Positions 23,179-35,489 of a stretch of 64,000 bases of DNA are shown here, piece after piece (position 1 is the stretch's first letter; each line of letters opens with the position of its first letter). Source of the DNA: Umbilicaria muhlenbergii (taxonomy: Eukaryota > Ascomycota > Lecanoromycetes > Umbilicariales > Umbilicariaceae); assembly GCA_000611775.1 (NCBI GenBank), contig KK106986.1:2169362-2233361 (forward strand). Direction: 5' to 3'. Both the position numbers and the translations under genes were made by a program. The notes beneath the pieces were generated by a model. That model was not told the DNA's origin. It was given only the letters and a program-made list of their open reading frames with translations, and ran no database searches.

Positions 23179-23865
23179 CCTGAGAAAAAGGTGTGTGTGA
23201 GTGGAAGAGGAGATGGAGTCCTTTGATGACGAGCTCCCCCTTCGCACCTCCCTATACTTAAGACCTCTCCGCCGCATCAAGCCCAGAACACAGACAACAA
23301 GATCCGGACAACCCACGCTGCCTCCGACCAAGCGCTGCGATAACGGATACACCCACGCGCATCCATCGCGCTTCAACAACTCAACCCACAACGGAGGTTG
23401 CTCCTGCTCAAATCAATTGGGCGCATGCCAACTGCAGGAACCGAAACAAAAAAACCCAAATTGCCCCATTGGGACTGAAAGAGACGACCGGCAGATGATT
23501 TGGTGTTTGAGACGGCAGTGAGATAGGCATGTCTTGCGGCAATGGAGACGGGGATCACGCTAGTCCTATCGGCAGTGGAGGTCTCGCGGGTATCATGCAT
23601 AATGGCCAAATTAAATTTATCGCAAACGCACGAAGAACGGCAACTCGACTCAGCCAAGTGCATTGAAGCGGAAGCGTCAGCGATTGGGGGTATACCGTGT
23701 TATATGACCGTGGGGTTCCCATCCGAGGCCTCGAAATTCAGAAGCCCACCGAACCAGGTTCCACTGCGCCTATCGCCGTGGGCGTGTCCTCCTTATCGCC
23801 ATGCCACAGAATACCATAGGGTTAGTGCACAGCCATTCTTATGACTCAAACCTAATAGCCTAACG
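23179..23865. other. Intergenic region
   Basis: 687 bp between the secreted-protein start and the 3' end of the APC8 gene. It includes the promoter of the secreted protein. No gene seen; a 106-codon plus-strand frame at 23201-23521 lacks coding character. Confidence 0.45.
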
Positions 23866-26004
23866 TCAACTACTCTTCTCCCTTTCCATCCGTGCTCTCA
23901 AATCCCGGATCAGTGCCTTCGCCTCTTCGACTTCGACTCCATCCTGGCAAAGCTCATTCGCCAATTCCATGGCTCTTTCTAACCTTCCTTTGCTGAACTC
24001 CCACCTCGCCAGCCACATCCTCGCCTTACTTGTTGTATTTGTTACACCGGTGCCAGGGCCCCTTGCCTCGTCGTCATCATCGTCATCGTCGCCTCCGGGT
24101 CCTTCTTCTTGCGCAAGTGTCATTTCCATGTATGAAGCAGCTTCCTCGCGGTCATCCAGTTTCTCGTGCATCAGTGCGATTTGATAGAGTGTTTCAGGAT
24201 CCAAAATACCGTGGGGTGGTTCGGCATTTGTCGCTCCCGAGCCAAAGGAGCTGCCGGAATCGTAGTATGTTCTAGCGACCAGCGCTCGTTTGTATGCTTT
24301 GATACTCTGGACAGGCCTGCCTACTTTGTCGTAGCAGCTTCCCACCGCCTGCCACATCTTGGGGTCATAGGGTTGTAAACTCGCCGCGCGTTGGTAATAG
24401 AATAGTGCGTAGAGATGCATTTCGAGGACTTCGTATGCCTGGCCGAGACCGTACCATGCCCGATAGTCTTTCCGATTAACGTCGACTGCACGACGATAGC
24501 TCTCGATAGCGGCATGCGTATTCTTCATTTCCACATACTCGTGGCCCATCAGGGTCCATGCGGAGAGAAAGTTGCGATCAAGTGTCAGCGCTCGGCGGAA
24601 ACACATGACTGCCTTTTCATGTTCGGACTTTAGTGAATAATAATTCCCTACCACGCAACAGGTCTCAGGACGGAATTTATCGGTCGCAGTGGCTAACTGG
24701 GCGAGAAAGGCGAGCTTGGGCCGTGCTGACATTACGTAGAGGATGTTTGAGTAGTGATCAAGTGAGTCGATGCGATGGGGGTCTGCGTGGAGTAGACTGG
24801 AAAATATTGATTCCGCTTCGTCGAAATCTGAGCATGGATTAGCGTTTTTAAAGGTATTGAGAGATTGTGGTATAGACCTTTCGAGTGGTAAAAGAGCAGG
24901 GCTCGCTGCGTCTTTAGGAACTGGCTTTCCGGGAATATTCGTTCCAGCTCAGTGAGGCGCTGATGTATCTGCTCTGTGAACTGATACAGCTCTTGGCTAG
25001 CATAGAGATTGAAGATGTAGGTCATGATGTTTTGTGGAAGCTCTGGTAGGATGTTTTGCAGCTGTTGCCGTGTCAATCCGCAAAAGACAGTGATTGTGAT
25101 AGGGAAGGGACTCACCTCTTCTACACTTCCCACTAGCTCGCTCAATTCGAGCCATGCACCCCAGTTGTACGGACATCGATGGATACTATTGATCAACCAC
25201 TTCTTGGCGTCTTCTTCGTTTTTGCCCTTTGCGAGTACGATCCCGTAGAGGTACTCTATCCAACCCTGAAAGGTGTCTTGCTTGTTCCTGTTCATTTTGT
25301 CCGTGAGCCATCCTTCAATCGCCCTACCTATACCGACAAGCTCCCTGTTGGCGGTCATTCCACCATCTGCCGGACCCAAAACCATTTCGCTATCCTCGTC
25401 CTTTCGCTTTTCCCCAGACATGTACTTTGCGTACAAGGCAAGAAAGAGTGCTTTTTGACTGAGGCGTGGTAGCGTATTTCGTGGCGGGATCGATGCGTCA
25501 GTGGCACCATGGCCTGACTCTCTTGATTTGCCTTTTGCATTCGTTGTTGGTGTGGCAGTCTTGCTGTTCGGGGAGGTGGTCGATAGAGGTCCTCGGGGGA
25601 TGTTCGAAGGAAGGAAGACAGCAGCACAACGGTCATACTCCCGGCAATCGAAGTATGACTTGGCAAGTAGGTATTTGTTGATCTCTAGAGACTCGAGGCG
25701 TGCCTCTTCAGGGTCGGAGTTTGATGTCAGGACGATTGGTACAGGTGGAGGGAACTGTTCTACATCTTGCATGGGTGAATCGGGGTCTGTATCGGAATCA
25801 GGTGTCAGGTCGCCAGTCGATGGAAGTGAGGTCGCCAGTTCGGCAGCCCTATTGAGTCCTGCTCAGCTTGAGAAAAGGTCGAGAAGGAGTATTACGTACG
25901 CACCACTTGGCAGATTGGTATAGACATCGTTCCGAGCATTTCACCACCGCATCTTGCAGTGTGGCTCGCAGCTGGTCCGCATTCTGTCTGTTGAATGCCG
26001 CCAT
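23866..26004 (-). CDS. CDC23: Anaphase-promoting complex subunit 8 (CDC23/APC8)
   Basis: Four exons (26004-25904, 25848-25116, 25061-24878, 24827-23866), 659 aa. APC8 is a TPR scaffold subunit of the anaphase-promoting complex, the nuclear ubiquitin ligase that triggers anaphase. The N-terminal exon gives [23 protein letters not shown] and joins [10 protein letters not shown] at a GTGCGT donor, the expected APC8 N-terminus. Other landmarks: [85 protein letters not shown], then tandem TPRs with [57 protein letters not shown] and [17 protein letters not shown]. An acidic loop with seven consecutive Asp interrupts the last repeats, just before the C-terminal helices. A Ser/Thr-rich insert near residues 100-140 looks like a disordered loop. 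All introns are short and frame-preserving. It is divergent from the FPP synthase gene. Confidence 0.95.
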
Positions 26005-26638
26005 TACAAACGTCAATCCTGGCGGACTTGATCCTGAAGTTGCGCTCCTCTACTCCGTTGCCGAACTGTATAACAATGCCTTTATCATCAACTTGCATTT
26101 GATTGCTTCGCTGGTGATTGGTACAATACATGAAGCTGCCAACTGCAGTGCCAATCAGCGGTGCGAAGAACCTTGCGGTATCGTGTGAGTGGCGGTACCC
26201 GGACAGCGTTGATGGGGCGCTTTGTGTGTATATCTCCGCTTTCTTCTGCTTCTTCGGACACGATGCAAACATCGAATACAAACATCTACAAGTCTCGATG
26301 CCGCCGAACACGAGAGCGAGCGCGGGGCGTAGGGCGGCATGCCGTGATCCCGGCTGCGGCTGCGTCGATCATCGATCATTTATCATTTACGAGTATCATT
26401 TATCATGTTCCGTACCTGAAAGGTTGAACCCTGGATGGTTGAACCCTGGATTTCCATCTCATCTCCCCTGCCATTAATATTGAAGCATCCCACACGCTCC
26501 ATCCTCAATTGATACGGCGCTCTTCCTTTGCCAGTGTCGCGCGTTCGATCTCTACTGAATCCTCATCCGGGTGACCCTGATGAACAAAGCTGACGCATTA
26601 GAACCTGCCCACCCGTCCAACAATCACAACCAAACATC
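26005..26638. promoter_or_regulatory. Divergent upstream region of APC8 and FPP synthase genes
   Basis: 634 bp holding both promoters. It contains a tandem duplicate of a 14-bp unit (GGTTGAACCCTGGA, 26424-26451) and an ATCATTTATCAT-type repeat near 26375-26405. Whether these bind a regulator is unknown. Confidence 0.5.
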
Positions 26639-27752
26639 ATGCCGACCACTCTCAAAGAATTCGAGGCCGTCTTCCCCTCTCTCGTTGACGAGCTCACCGA
26701 GCACACCAAACAATACGGCCCCCCCGCCGACGCCCTAAAATGGTTCCAAGACGTACTTCCCCCCCTCCCCCATCCCCCCTACTGATCGACCTCTCCCCAC
26801 AACCACTAACACCCCCCTCCCCATCAAGTCCCTCAACTACAACACCCTCGGCGGCAAATGCAACCGCGGCATGTCCGTCGTCGACACCACCAGCATCCTC
26901 CTCGCCCGCCCCCTCACCCCTTCCGAATACCACTCCGCCGCCACCCTCGGCTGGCTGACCGAGCTCCTGCAAGCCTTCTTCCTAGTCTCGGACGACATAA
27001 TGGACTCCTCCCACACGCGCCGCAGCCAGCCCTGCTGGTACCGACTCCCGCACGTCTCCACAATCGCCATCAACGACGCCTTCATGCTCGAAAGCTCCAT
27101 CTACATCCTGCTGAAACTGCATTTCCGGACGCACCCATCCTACCTCCCCCTCCTCGAGCTCTTCCACGAAACGTCCTTCCAAACCGAAATCGGCCAACAA
27201 AGCGACCTACTCACCGCGCCCGAGGACTCGGTCAACCTCGACAACTTCAGCCTGTCGAAATACACCTTCATCGTCACCTACAAGACCGCCTTCTACAGCT
27301 TCTACCTCCCCGTCGCCCTCGCCCTGCACTACCTCTCCCTCGCCACCCCCGCCAACCTCGCCCAGTGCCGCGCCATCCTCATCCCGCTGGGCGAGTATTT
27401 CCAAATCCAAGACGACTTCCTGGACGCGTATGCCGACCCGACCGCGCTGGGGAAAATCGGCACCGACATCCAAGACAACAAGTGCTCCTGGCTCATCAAC
27501 CAAGCGCTGCAGCGGGCGGATGCCGCACAGCGTGCCGTGCTGGAGCGGTGTTATGGGCGCAAGGACGGGGCGATGGAGAAGGAGGTGAAGGGGGTGTATG
27601 CGGCGTTGGGGCTCGATAAAGTGTACAGGGAGTATGAAGAGAGGAAAGTGGGGGAGATACGGGAGATGATTGCGGGGGTGGACGAGAGTGGGGGGTTGAA
27701 GAGGGAGGTGTTTGAGAGTTTTTTGGGCAAGATTTATAAGCGGAGTAAGTAG
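26639..27752 (+). CDS. ERG20: Farnesyl diphosphate synthase
   Basis: Two exons (26639-26752, 26829-27752), 345 aa, normal for the family. The enzyme condenses IPP with DMAPP and then GPP to give FPP, the branch point for sterols, ubiquinone, dolichol and prenylation. The first Asp-rich motif is DDIMD (residues about 93-97) preceded by FFLVS, the aromatic pair at -5/-4 typical of eukaryotic FPP-forming enzymes; the second is DDFLD (about 233-237). Also visible are [13 protein letters not shown] right after the splice junction, [13 protein letters not shown], the EIGQQSDLL block and [14 protein letters not shown]. The C-terminus KIYKRSK is the expected short basic end. The intron (GTACTT..CAAG) restores [14 protein letters not shown]. 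The coding strand is strongly C-rich in the first two-thirds and G-rich after, as in ADE6. Confidence 0.96.
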
Positions 27753-28178
27753 TGGGGGGGAAGGGGTTGCGGTTGATCGCAGGAGGGGGAAGGAAGACTT
27801 ACTTTCTGTGGCGGAGGGCACCTCGTGGATAGATTCGAGGGCTTGCATCATGGGAAAGATGGGAAAGTAGAATTGAGACCGCGAATTGCACTCCCGAGGA
27901 GAAAGCTTTCATTCCTCATAGCTGTTCATACTATACAGTCGAAACTTGCAATTCGCAATTCGCAATTCACAAGTCTCAGTTCGAACTGGTAGACATGGTA
28001 TTATACAACAGAACCGCAAAATGCACTGTACAAATATAACGAACATGTGGCAAGTACAGTAGCCTCCAATAATGCACTACTACAGATCCCTCCTCCTCGA
28101 CCCGCCTCCTATCCACACAATTTTTATCAACCCACACCGGTCTCGTGTCTGTCTCTTCTTCAGTCTCCCCACGACTGC
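27753..28178. other. Convergent intergenic region
   Basis: About 430 bp between the 3' ends of the FPP synthase and glycogen synthase genes, with a small 7-bp GCAATTC tandem repeat at 27949-27968. No gene seen. Confidence 0.5.
27949..27968. repeat. 7-bp tandem repeat (GCAATTC)3
   Basis: Three head-to-tail copies of GCAATTC, the last partial in its flank, in a convergent 3' region. Confidence 0.8.
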
Positions 28179-30635
28179 TTATGCCCCATTACTGAGAACC
28201 CCTTCCACTGGTGACGTGGGCCCCGTGGGCTTCCTCGGCGATCGTAGCGTGAGAGGGAAAGGGTAGTCATCCGGGTCTTCTTCTTCACTGCAGAGCGATT
28301 CCGGTCAGCATGTATCCTGTCCACAGACGGTCGAACATGGGGCAAAGCACGTACGGCAATTTCCAAGCAATGTAATCCTCGGTGCTCAGTCCCTCTCGGC
28401 CTTCCTGTAACGAGGCGAAATCACCCGGCGTCATCATTCCGGATCGATCTCTTGGAGAACCAGGGGCGGACAACGGGCGTGAAAGTTTCGGCTCGACGAC
28501 ATCGAAGATGCCGGATTCGTCGTAACCGTCGTCGAAGGAGGCTGGGTAAGCTAAAGGGAGTCAGTACAACCCCGTTGCTACGACATAGGCGAGATTTTCT
28601 GACCTCTCCGAAGAGCTAGCTGTCGCGCCTTGACATACTCCATACCCATCCTCTTCCAGTCCAATAGATCGCTCAGACGCTCCGTCCGATTACGCTGGTT
28701 GATGCGTTGTCTGCGGCTCTTTGAGGCGAACTCGAACATGAAGTTGGTTAGTTGGTTGACTGAGTCGTCTACCCCCTTCGTCCGGCGGTCCACAATGTAG
28801 ATGCCATAGTCGGAAGCATTCTCGATCAGTTCCTCCATATAGCATCCGAAGCCTGACAGGTTGGTGGTGATGCTAGGAACACCCATCACCGTACATTCGG
28901 CAGGCGTGTAGCCCCAAGGTTCGTAGTATGATGAGAAAACACCCAGGTGGGTTCCACGAACAAAGTCATCATAATCGAGCGGCAAGACTGGATTAGCCGA
29001 GTTTAGGAACTCGGGGTGGAAGATAACCTTGACACGGTCAGAGGGGTGGTTGAACAGCTGCACTCGCCGAATCTGGTTGAGGATTGGATCCTCTGCGTCG
29101 TTGGCCATGTTATGCGTGATGATCGGTGGGAGGGTATTCCTCTTCATGGCAAAGAGACGTCGTCTCAGCATAATCCGATCTTGACTACTGAGTAAGTCCT
29201 TGTCGTCCGGCAAGTCCTCTCCCTCATGCCACCGTAGGGACCGCTCGAACAGGCGTTTGCCTACTGCCGTCTCAATGACATCCACGGTATCACGTAATGA
29301 CTTGATCACGGCCTGTCCCTTCAACGCCTCGACAGTCAAAGAATGTGTTTGTGCCGGCATGATGATGAAAGCCACGACTGTCATCTTCGAGCCGGAAACC
29401 TTCAAGCGGTGATTTAGTCGTGCCAAGGATTCGATGAACATGTCAACACCTTTGTTCCGGTATTCGTATCGACCTGCAGTGAAGAGGTAGAGGGTATTGT
29501 CTGGCTCAAAGTCGTTGTGGCCGTAGAAATGGCCTCGAACGAAGTCGTGAATCTTCTGTTTCGATTGCTCGTGCAGGTTTTGGAACTCGTGCATAGCAGA
29601 GAACTTCTTGACATTCAACCCATTGGGCAGAACCCCATCAGGTTTACGCTTCAACAGATGCTCACTCTCGTAGGCAGTGATATGCGAGACAGTTGTAAAG
29701 ACATCCGCGGCATGTGCAGCTGCACGTTCGATGCAGTATCGGTGATAAATGCCACGCTTGCCCGCCTCGGCATCGACATCGAAGTACTGAAGGTTGTTGT
29801 AGAAGTCAACCGAGCCGGCGCAGAGGTATCGGCCAAGAAGTGTAGCATGGGTGGTGAAGATGGTGGTCACATCTATCCGTCTTTTCTTGGTCAGAGGAAG
29901 GGCTACACCTGCAAGCCACTCGTGGAAGTGTGCAATGATAGCCCTCTTCTTCTCGTGCGAAACGAACTATGTCCTCCTGTCAGCTTGAGGGCCCACCTAT
30001 CAATCATCGATCATTGTACCTCTCCCAGAAACCATGCAACCAGGTATCCGAAGACCACGGCCTCGTTTGTCTCATCATCACCAGGAGGCGATGGTATCCC
30101 AGCTGTGTGCCACAAATCGGCCTTCCATTCGTCCAACCAGCGGTAGCCCGTCTTTGTATCGATGAGGAGAACCCGAGGGGCACCTTCGATCAGCCATCTG
30201 CCGTAGATGAGGTCGATCCCTCTGGCTCTCATATTGGTGATCGATTCCGCCAGTTCGGGAATGGTCGGAGTCAAGGGCTCGACTTCAACGGCGGCCTGCA
30301 GATGGTAAGGATATCTCTGAGACACTGTCTTCAAATGCGTCAACTTACGGAAGCACGATTGAGAGGCCCAATCAGCGTATACCGATCTCCATACTCCGCA
30401 GTCGTGACAGGAGCTTTTGACTTGATCACAGAGTAGATGCCCCCGACTGCCCATTGATTAGCTTGGGGCAGCTCGTCGAGAGAAGAGCAATGCCCTCACC
30501 TCGATTGGCAACCTCCGTCGAGATTTCAAACAGCATGTGACCCTTGATGTCCCTGTTTGCAGAGCCCGCATCCTCCATTGTGCCGTTTGTATGTGATCCT
30601 GCAATCTCAACCGCCTTTGCGACGGGGGACGACAT
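28179..30635 (-). CDS. GSY1: Glycogen synthase (GSY family, GT3)
   Basis: Six exons (30635-30500, 30446-30349, 30295-30020, 29966-28604, 28550-28355, 28287-28179), 725 aa; yeast enzymes are about 705. The enzyme extends glycogen chains from UDP-glucose in the cytosol. Evidence: the N-terminal nucleotide-sugar loop [20 protein letters not shown] is restored at the first junction; then [63 protein letters not shown], and the acceptor-domain block [18 protein letters not shown] with [11 protein letters not shown]. The C-terminal regulatory tail is present: [12 protein letters not shown] and [22 protein letters not shown] contain Ser/Thr-Pro and Arg-rich sites like those phosphorylated in yeast Gsy2 (family knowledge; sites here are inferred), ending [17 protein letters not shown]. 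Every junction is GT..AG and preserves conserved residues. The Arg cluster [26 protein letters not shown] is the glucose-6-phosphate response region in relatives. Confidence 0.96.
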
Positions 30636-31559
30636 TGTGCCGGCTCGAAAAGCGGTTCAGGGCAGTTCCTGGCGGTGGTGACTGCCCAAAGAGGTTGCAA
30701 CAAAAGGAAGTCTCGGATGAGGACGGCAGGGCTCTAAGACATGATCGAGTCAGCTACCTCATCATCACACAGGTGTTTGGGGTGCAAATCGGGAGAGAGC
30801 TAGCAAGCTCGCTAGCTTCCCCCACACCTGGGGAACTCCCCGATGCAGCGAAAGTTGGCCCTCACCGTACCAATTCCAATTGAGCTTCGCAGCTTCGTGC
30901 AATCTTCACTCACGCACACGCACACGCGTCTTACAATGTACAAAAAGGAAAGGTGTAAAGGAATGAGAGGCAGGGAAGGAAAGAGGAAAGAGGAAAGAAG
31001 GCGTGGGAGTGGGAGAGGGAAAGGCGCAGTGGGGTTTGGTGCAGAAATCAACGCACTTCCGGGAGGTTGGTCGGCCGCTTTCAAATTTAGCATCTCCACC
31101 CCTCCACTCCACTAAGCTCAACCTCGTACTTTTGCCAGCAGATCACGGGCGAGCTTCGGTGTGGGAAGGAATGTACTCGTACCTCGTACATCTGGATGGA
31201 CCTTGCCTTACTCTACACTGTATATTTCGATCTTGCACAAGTTCCGTCTTCCCCGTACCTCATCCATGTGACTATCACTATATTCGTGCCAAGAAGACAG
31301 AAATCTACGCCGACCTCAGCTCCAGTGGGGAATCGGGCGAGTGCCGCTCTACTCTTGCGCGATACGGGGAACCGTTACGCGATCCAGGGTGATCCTTAGG
31401 TGATCCTGGGTGATGCCCCTCTGCATGTAGGTAAGCTACTGCCGGAATCTGGTTGCGAGTTCACGCCTTTGAAGCATTTGTAAATTTCCCTTCCGTTACT
31501 TCCAATACTCGCTTATAGACACGTTTAATCTGGAATTTCTTTGGGTCTGACCAGAAACG
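30636..31559. promoter_or_regulatory. Upstream region of glycogen synthase and M28 pseudogene
   Basis: 924 bp between divergent starts. It contains an imperfect palindrome (AGCTAGCAAGCTCGCTAGCT near 30797-30816) and GTGATCCT-type repeats near 31388-31412. No coding gene is supported. Transcription-factor sites are not assigned. Confidence 0.45.
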
Positions 31560-33739
31560 ATGCGACTCTTACTAACTCTTCTGTTTATCGTGATGATGGG
31601 GTACATCGGGAATTTCTCGGACATGTGCGATTTTCGGAGGGAGAAAGTCTTCTTTGGGAATCTTGACTATGTCCGGATTCATCTGTTGAATCGCATCAAC
31701 GGGACGCAAATCATGGAGAATCTGAAACATATCACTAGCTATGTTCATGTAGCTGGGTCCGAAGGGAGCTTCTACACCGCTAAATGTTTCGAATCCGAGA
31801 TGAAAGCTGCGGATCTAGAACAAGCGGGACTCGAGCAGTTCGATGTTTACCTCAACTATCCTGAGAAAGATGGGCGAAGGGTAGCCATCATCTAACCTGC
31901 GGACAAGATATTCGTTGCCAAACTTGAAGGAAAGCAGGTATACAGAGACCCCGAGCAGAAGCAGACGCTTGTATTTCATGGCCATTCCAGATCAGCTAAT
32001 GTTACTGGGCCTTTGCTCTATGCGAACTATGGATCACGAGAAGATTTTGATACGTTAGAGAACAGTGGTATTGATATCGAAGGAGCAATCATATTGGTCC
32101 GGGGTCACGCTTCTCAAGGCGACCCAGCGCTAAAGATCAAACTGGAGAACTTGCTGGGGCTGTTGGCTGTATTACATATTCCTATCCCAACGAAGACGGC
32201 TCTGTGAAAGGCAAACCATGTTCAGGAGGTCGTTGGAGGCCTGAGGATAGTGGAGAACAAGGTGGAGTCAGCTTGATGAGCTGGGTGGTCGGAGATCCAT
32301 TATCCCCTGGCTTCGCTTGGCTACCAGATGAGGAAAAGCGGATGCCAAAAACGAAAATCCAGGTCTTAACAATATTCCGAGCATCCCTATAGCATGGAGA
32401 GATGCTCAGCCATTCCTCCAGGCTCCGAAAGGGCACGGGATCCGGTTGAGTCGAAAAGAATGGATAGGTGGTATCCCCAATGTTGAGTGGTGGACCGGAG
32501 ATCAGACGTCACAAGTCGTCAATCTACAGAATCAGTTAAAAGACGTCGACCGACGGCCAACATATAATGTACTTGGGCAAATCAGAGGACGCGAGCAATC
32601 TGATAAGATGATTATTGCAGGCAATCACTACGACGCGTGGTGCTTCGGAGCAGTTGATCCAGGCAGCGGCACTGCCGTCTTCCTCGAGATGATCAGAGTC
32701 TTTGGGGAGCTCAAAGGACTTGGTTGGCGTCCTCGGCGTACTATACAGTTCGGGAGCTGGGATGCGGAAGAGTACAATCTAGTGGGAAGCACGGAGCATG
32801 TTGAAGCTGGAATGAACGATTTACGCAAGAACGGAATTGCTTACATTAACGTCGACGTTGCCGTTTCTGGAACGAACTCACTGCGTCAGCCTCGCCAAAT
32901 CTAAACAGGGCTTTCCTCCACATCCTCGAATACGTCGTAGATCCCGAATGCAATCAGACTCTTCTTCAAGTCTGGAATGAGAAAAACAAACCAACTGAGG
33001 GTATAGGCACAGGAAGTGACTACATATCGTTTCAAGACTTGGTGGGCGTCTCATCTATCGAGATGGCCTTTTGGGTTCCGGGCTTTCCTTATCATTCATG
33101 GTACGACAACTTTGAGTGGATGACCAGCTTCAGTGACACGGACTTTCAGTACCACAAAGCTATGGGCCAATTGTGGGCATTGCTAATTCACGAGCTAGTA
33201 GACCAGCCTATACTCCCGTTTGATCTCTCAGCTTATGCCAAAGCGATTCGTGCATACATCGCTGAGTTAGACTCGTATGCAGCTACCGCTATGAAGGGCC
33301 TTAAAGACAAGCTAGATACGAAGATCCTGCAGGATGCACAGCGACTGTTTGAGAAAAACGCTGAGCTACGAGTACGAATGGTACCATACCGTTGAAGCCA
33401 ACGGAGGCTTTGAAAGCAAAGCCATGACGTTGAGCCGCCTCAGACACAACACTAAGATGGCGAATTTCGAAACAGATCTCTCAGACCTCGATGGCGGAGT
33501 AAACACCCCAGCTTCCTCCATATACCATCGTGTAAATAAACTAACAGCACCCAGCCTTCTGGCCGGGAACAGTCCAAACACGTTATCTTCTCGCCCCAAG
33601 CTTGGACCGAGCAGGCCGATGCCTTTCTTCCCGGGGCCTAGGGATGCGCTCAAAATGGGCGACTGGGAAGGGTGCACAGCTGGAAGTTGACAAAGTCGCG
33701 GCGATCTTGGAGGCAGCGAGCGAGAAGCTGCTACAGTGA
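31560..33739 (+). pseudogene. M28 peptidase, glutamate carboxypeptidase II-like, frameshifted pseudogene
   Basis: The locus reads as a PSMA/NAALADase-type zinc peptidase over its full length, but only by changing frame. It starts at 31560 with a hydrophobic signal-anchor (MRLLLTLLFIVMMGYIG), followed by the pre-protease domain. Breaks: a TAA at 31893-31895, frame changes near 32145, 32360, 32880, 33364, 33630 and 33668, and a possible real intron near 33500-33547. The zinc-site block is recognisable (GNHYDAWCFGAVDPGSGTA), as is the Glu pair in FGSWDAEEYNLVGSTEH and the late PYHSWYDNFEWM block. The C-terminus ends at a TGA at 33737. Neighbouring genes are intact, so sequencing error alone is an unlikely cause of at least six frame changes. 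A functional family member would be a type II membrane exopeptidase. The gene lies between glycogen synthase and a UstY-type gene; a past role in the peptide locus is speculative. Confidence 0.88.
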
Positions 33740-33796
33740 CATTGATTCGTTAGTACGGGCAGACAACACAGATCTACTGAAAGGGAAGAGCGATCG

Positions 33797-34941
33797 TCAG
33801 CCGCTCTTATCTCCATGATCCATTTCATCCCACACCTTCGGTTGCGGCGGCTTCTCAAAGATCCTGCTCCCTTCCAGTTTCGGAAAGTCGTACTCAGGCG
33901 GCGGATCCGCGATCTGGCGCGCCTTGATCCACCCGTGCACGCTGTTGAAGTTTCGGCACTTGTGGTAGGTGCTGAAGTCCGGCAGTGGCTTCGGGTAGCC
34001 TCTGACCCAGTTGTGCGTCATGAGGGTGAAGTCGGCGTTGCACATGACCGTCTGGCGCAGCATTTCGACGCAGTGGTCTGGACAGTTAGACGAGTTTCGA
34101 GGGCGATGGACGAGAGACATGTGATGAGGTGTTAAACAGACGGGGGAGAATGGAAAAGGATCTGCGTACTAAGATGCAAGCGGATGGTCCGCGGCGAATC
34201 GTTCCATTCGATGGAGGCGAGCGTTTCTCGGTTGTAATACTCGGGAAATGTGGATTTGCGCAGGAAGTTGACGCAGTGCAGCTGGTGGGTCACTTCAGGG
34301 TAGGCCATGTACCCACCGCCGTACTCGTCGGGTACGCGGACGCCGTCTTCGGGGGAGAAGCCGATGCCGATGAGCTCGTCGGCCGTGATGTTGATGAAGT
34401 TGGCTGAGCACACGGTATTCAGTGATGGCCGACTAGTAGATTGGAAGACATAACTTGACTCGGAGGCTACGTACTCGAGTCGATTTCATCCCAGGCAGCG
34501 TCGATTTCCTTACTCGGCTCGTCCCCTACATAGATTGAGGGGAACGCGAGGGTGCCGTTGACTTGCTGCACTTGATATTTGGGATCGATCGCGGCGATAG
34601 CTGGTGCTTAAGGGTAGTGAGCAGATGTTTGCAGAGTCGTCGAGTCCCTTACAGTAAAACGCGGTCCACTCGAGACACATTCGGTCGACGTTGAGGTGTG
34701 ATTGGAGGCTTAGTATGAGTAGGATGATGTTACTCATGACGGAGGCAACCATAACGATAGAGAAGACATAGGTTCGGAGGGTGCGGTCCCTCTGGACCTT
34801 ACTGCGACGGACGTAGAGGTTGTTGAGGAGGCTGTCGGATTGACTGCTTTCGTCTGAGATATCGTGCTCGCTTGGCTTTTCAATCGGGACAGGAGAGTAT
34901 CCTGATGCCGCTACGAGAGCCATCGGGGTAGCGCGGTGCAT
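33797..34941 (-). CDS. UstYa-like (DUF3328) oxidase of a candidate RiPP locus
   Basis: Four exons (34941-34653, 34606-34475, 34403-34170, 34077-33797), 311 aa. Topology: about 60 cytosolic residues, one transmembrane helix (TYVFSIVMVASVMSNIILLI), then a luminal domain. Two HxxHC motifs are visible, HQLHC in THQLHCVNFLRK and HLNHC created exactly at the last splice junction. This pair defines the UstYa/DUF3328 family, whose members in fungal dikaritin pathways carry out oxidative cyclisation of precursor peptides at Tyr residues (established for ustiloxin-type systems). Other family features: WDEIDSS near the second junction, and WNDSPRTIRLHL between the His motifs. The ATG at 34941 (MHRATPMALVAASGYSPVP) is the first in frame; 34923 is an alternative. 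It faces away from the precursor gene 1.55 kb to its right. Predicted to act on that precursor; this is inference from proximity. Confidence 0.88.
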
Positions 34942-35297
34942 GGACTTTCCAGTGGAAAGCAATATATCAGGAGTGCTAATACTGCAGCAGCGTGGTGCAA
35001 ATGGTAACTCAACGAGGTATCAACAGTCAAGCGGCACTGACACAGCAGGTATGTGGAAGAAAGATACAGCAGAAGCAAGGGTCTGGGAACAGATGTAGCT
35101 GAAGAGAAAATTCGCAGGAAAGTCGCGTGGTCAGAGGTGAAGGATAAGAGCAAGGAATAAGTGCGGTCAGGAATACATCTGACCTTGATAGTGAGAAGCT
35201 AGGTGATGTATCACTCTTCCTGATTGATTTTTGGATAGCAATGCCCGTTGTTCAACAACCATCATCGTCGACCCAGCAGGATCCACCACGCACCGTC

Positions 35298-35392
35298 CCA
35301 GCATCCCAGCATCCCAGCATTCCAGCATCCCAGCATCCCAGCATTCCAGCATCCCAGCATTCCAGCATCCCAGCATCCAAGCATCCAAGCAT
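35298..35392. repeat. 10-bp minisatellite (CAGCATCCCA / CAGCATTCCA)
   Basis: About nine to ten head-to-tail copies of a 10-bp unit in two main variants that differ by a C/T transition, with CAGCATCCAA variants at the right end. Located between the UstYa-like gene and the precursor gene. Confidence 0.95.
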
Positions 35393-35489
35393 CGTCCCTT
35401 CCAATTTGATAGCTTCGATTGTGGGTGCAACTAGAATTGATACCCGCTGTATCCCGAACAATGATATCGACAAGATCCACTTCCAAGAC

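Noticed and set aside
35298-35392. Possible CRISPR-like array
   Set aside because: The unit is only 10 bp with no unique spacers, and the genome is eukaryotic; it is a minisatellite.
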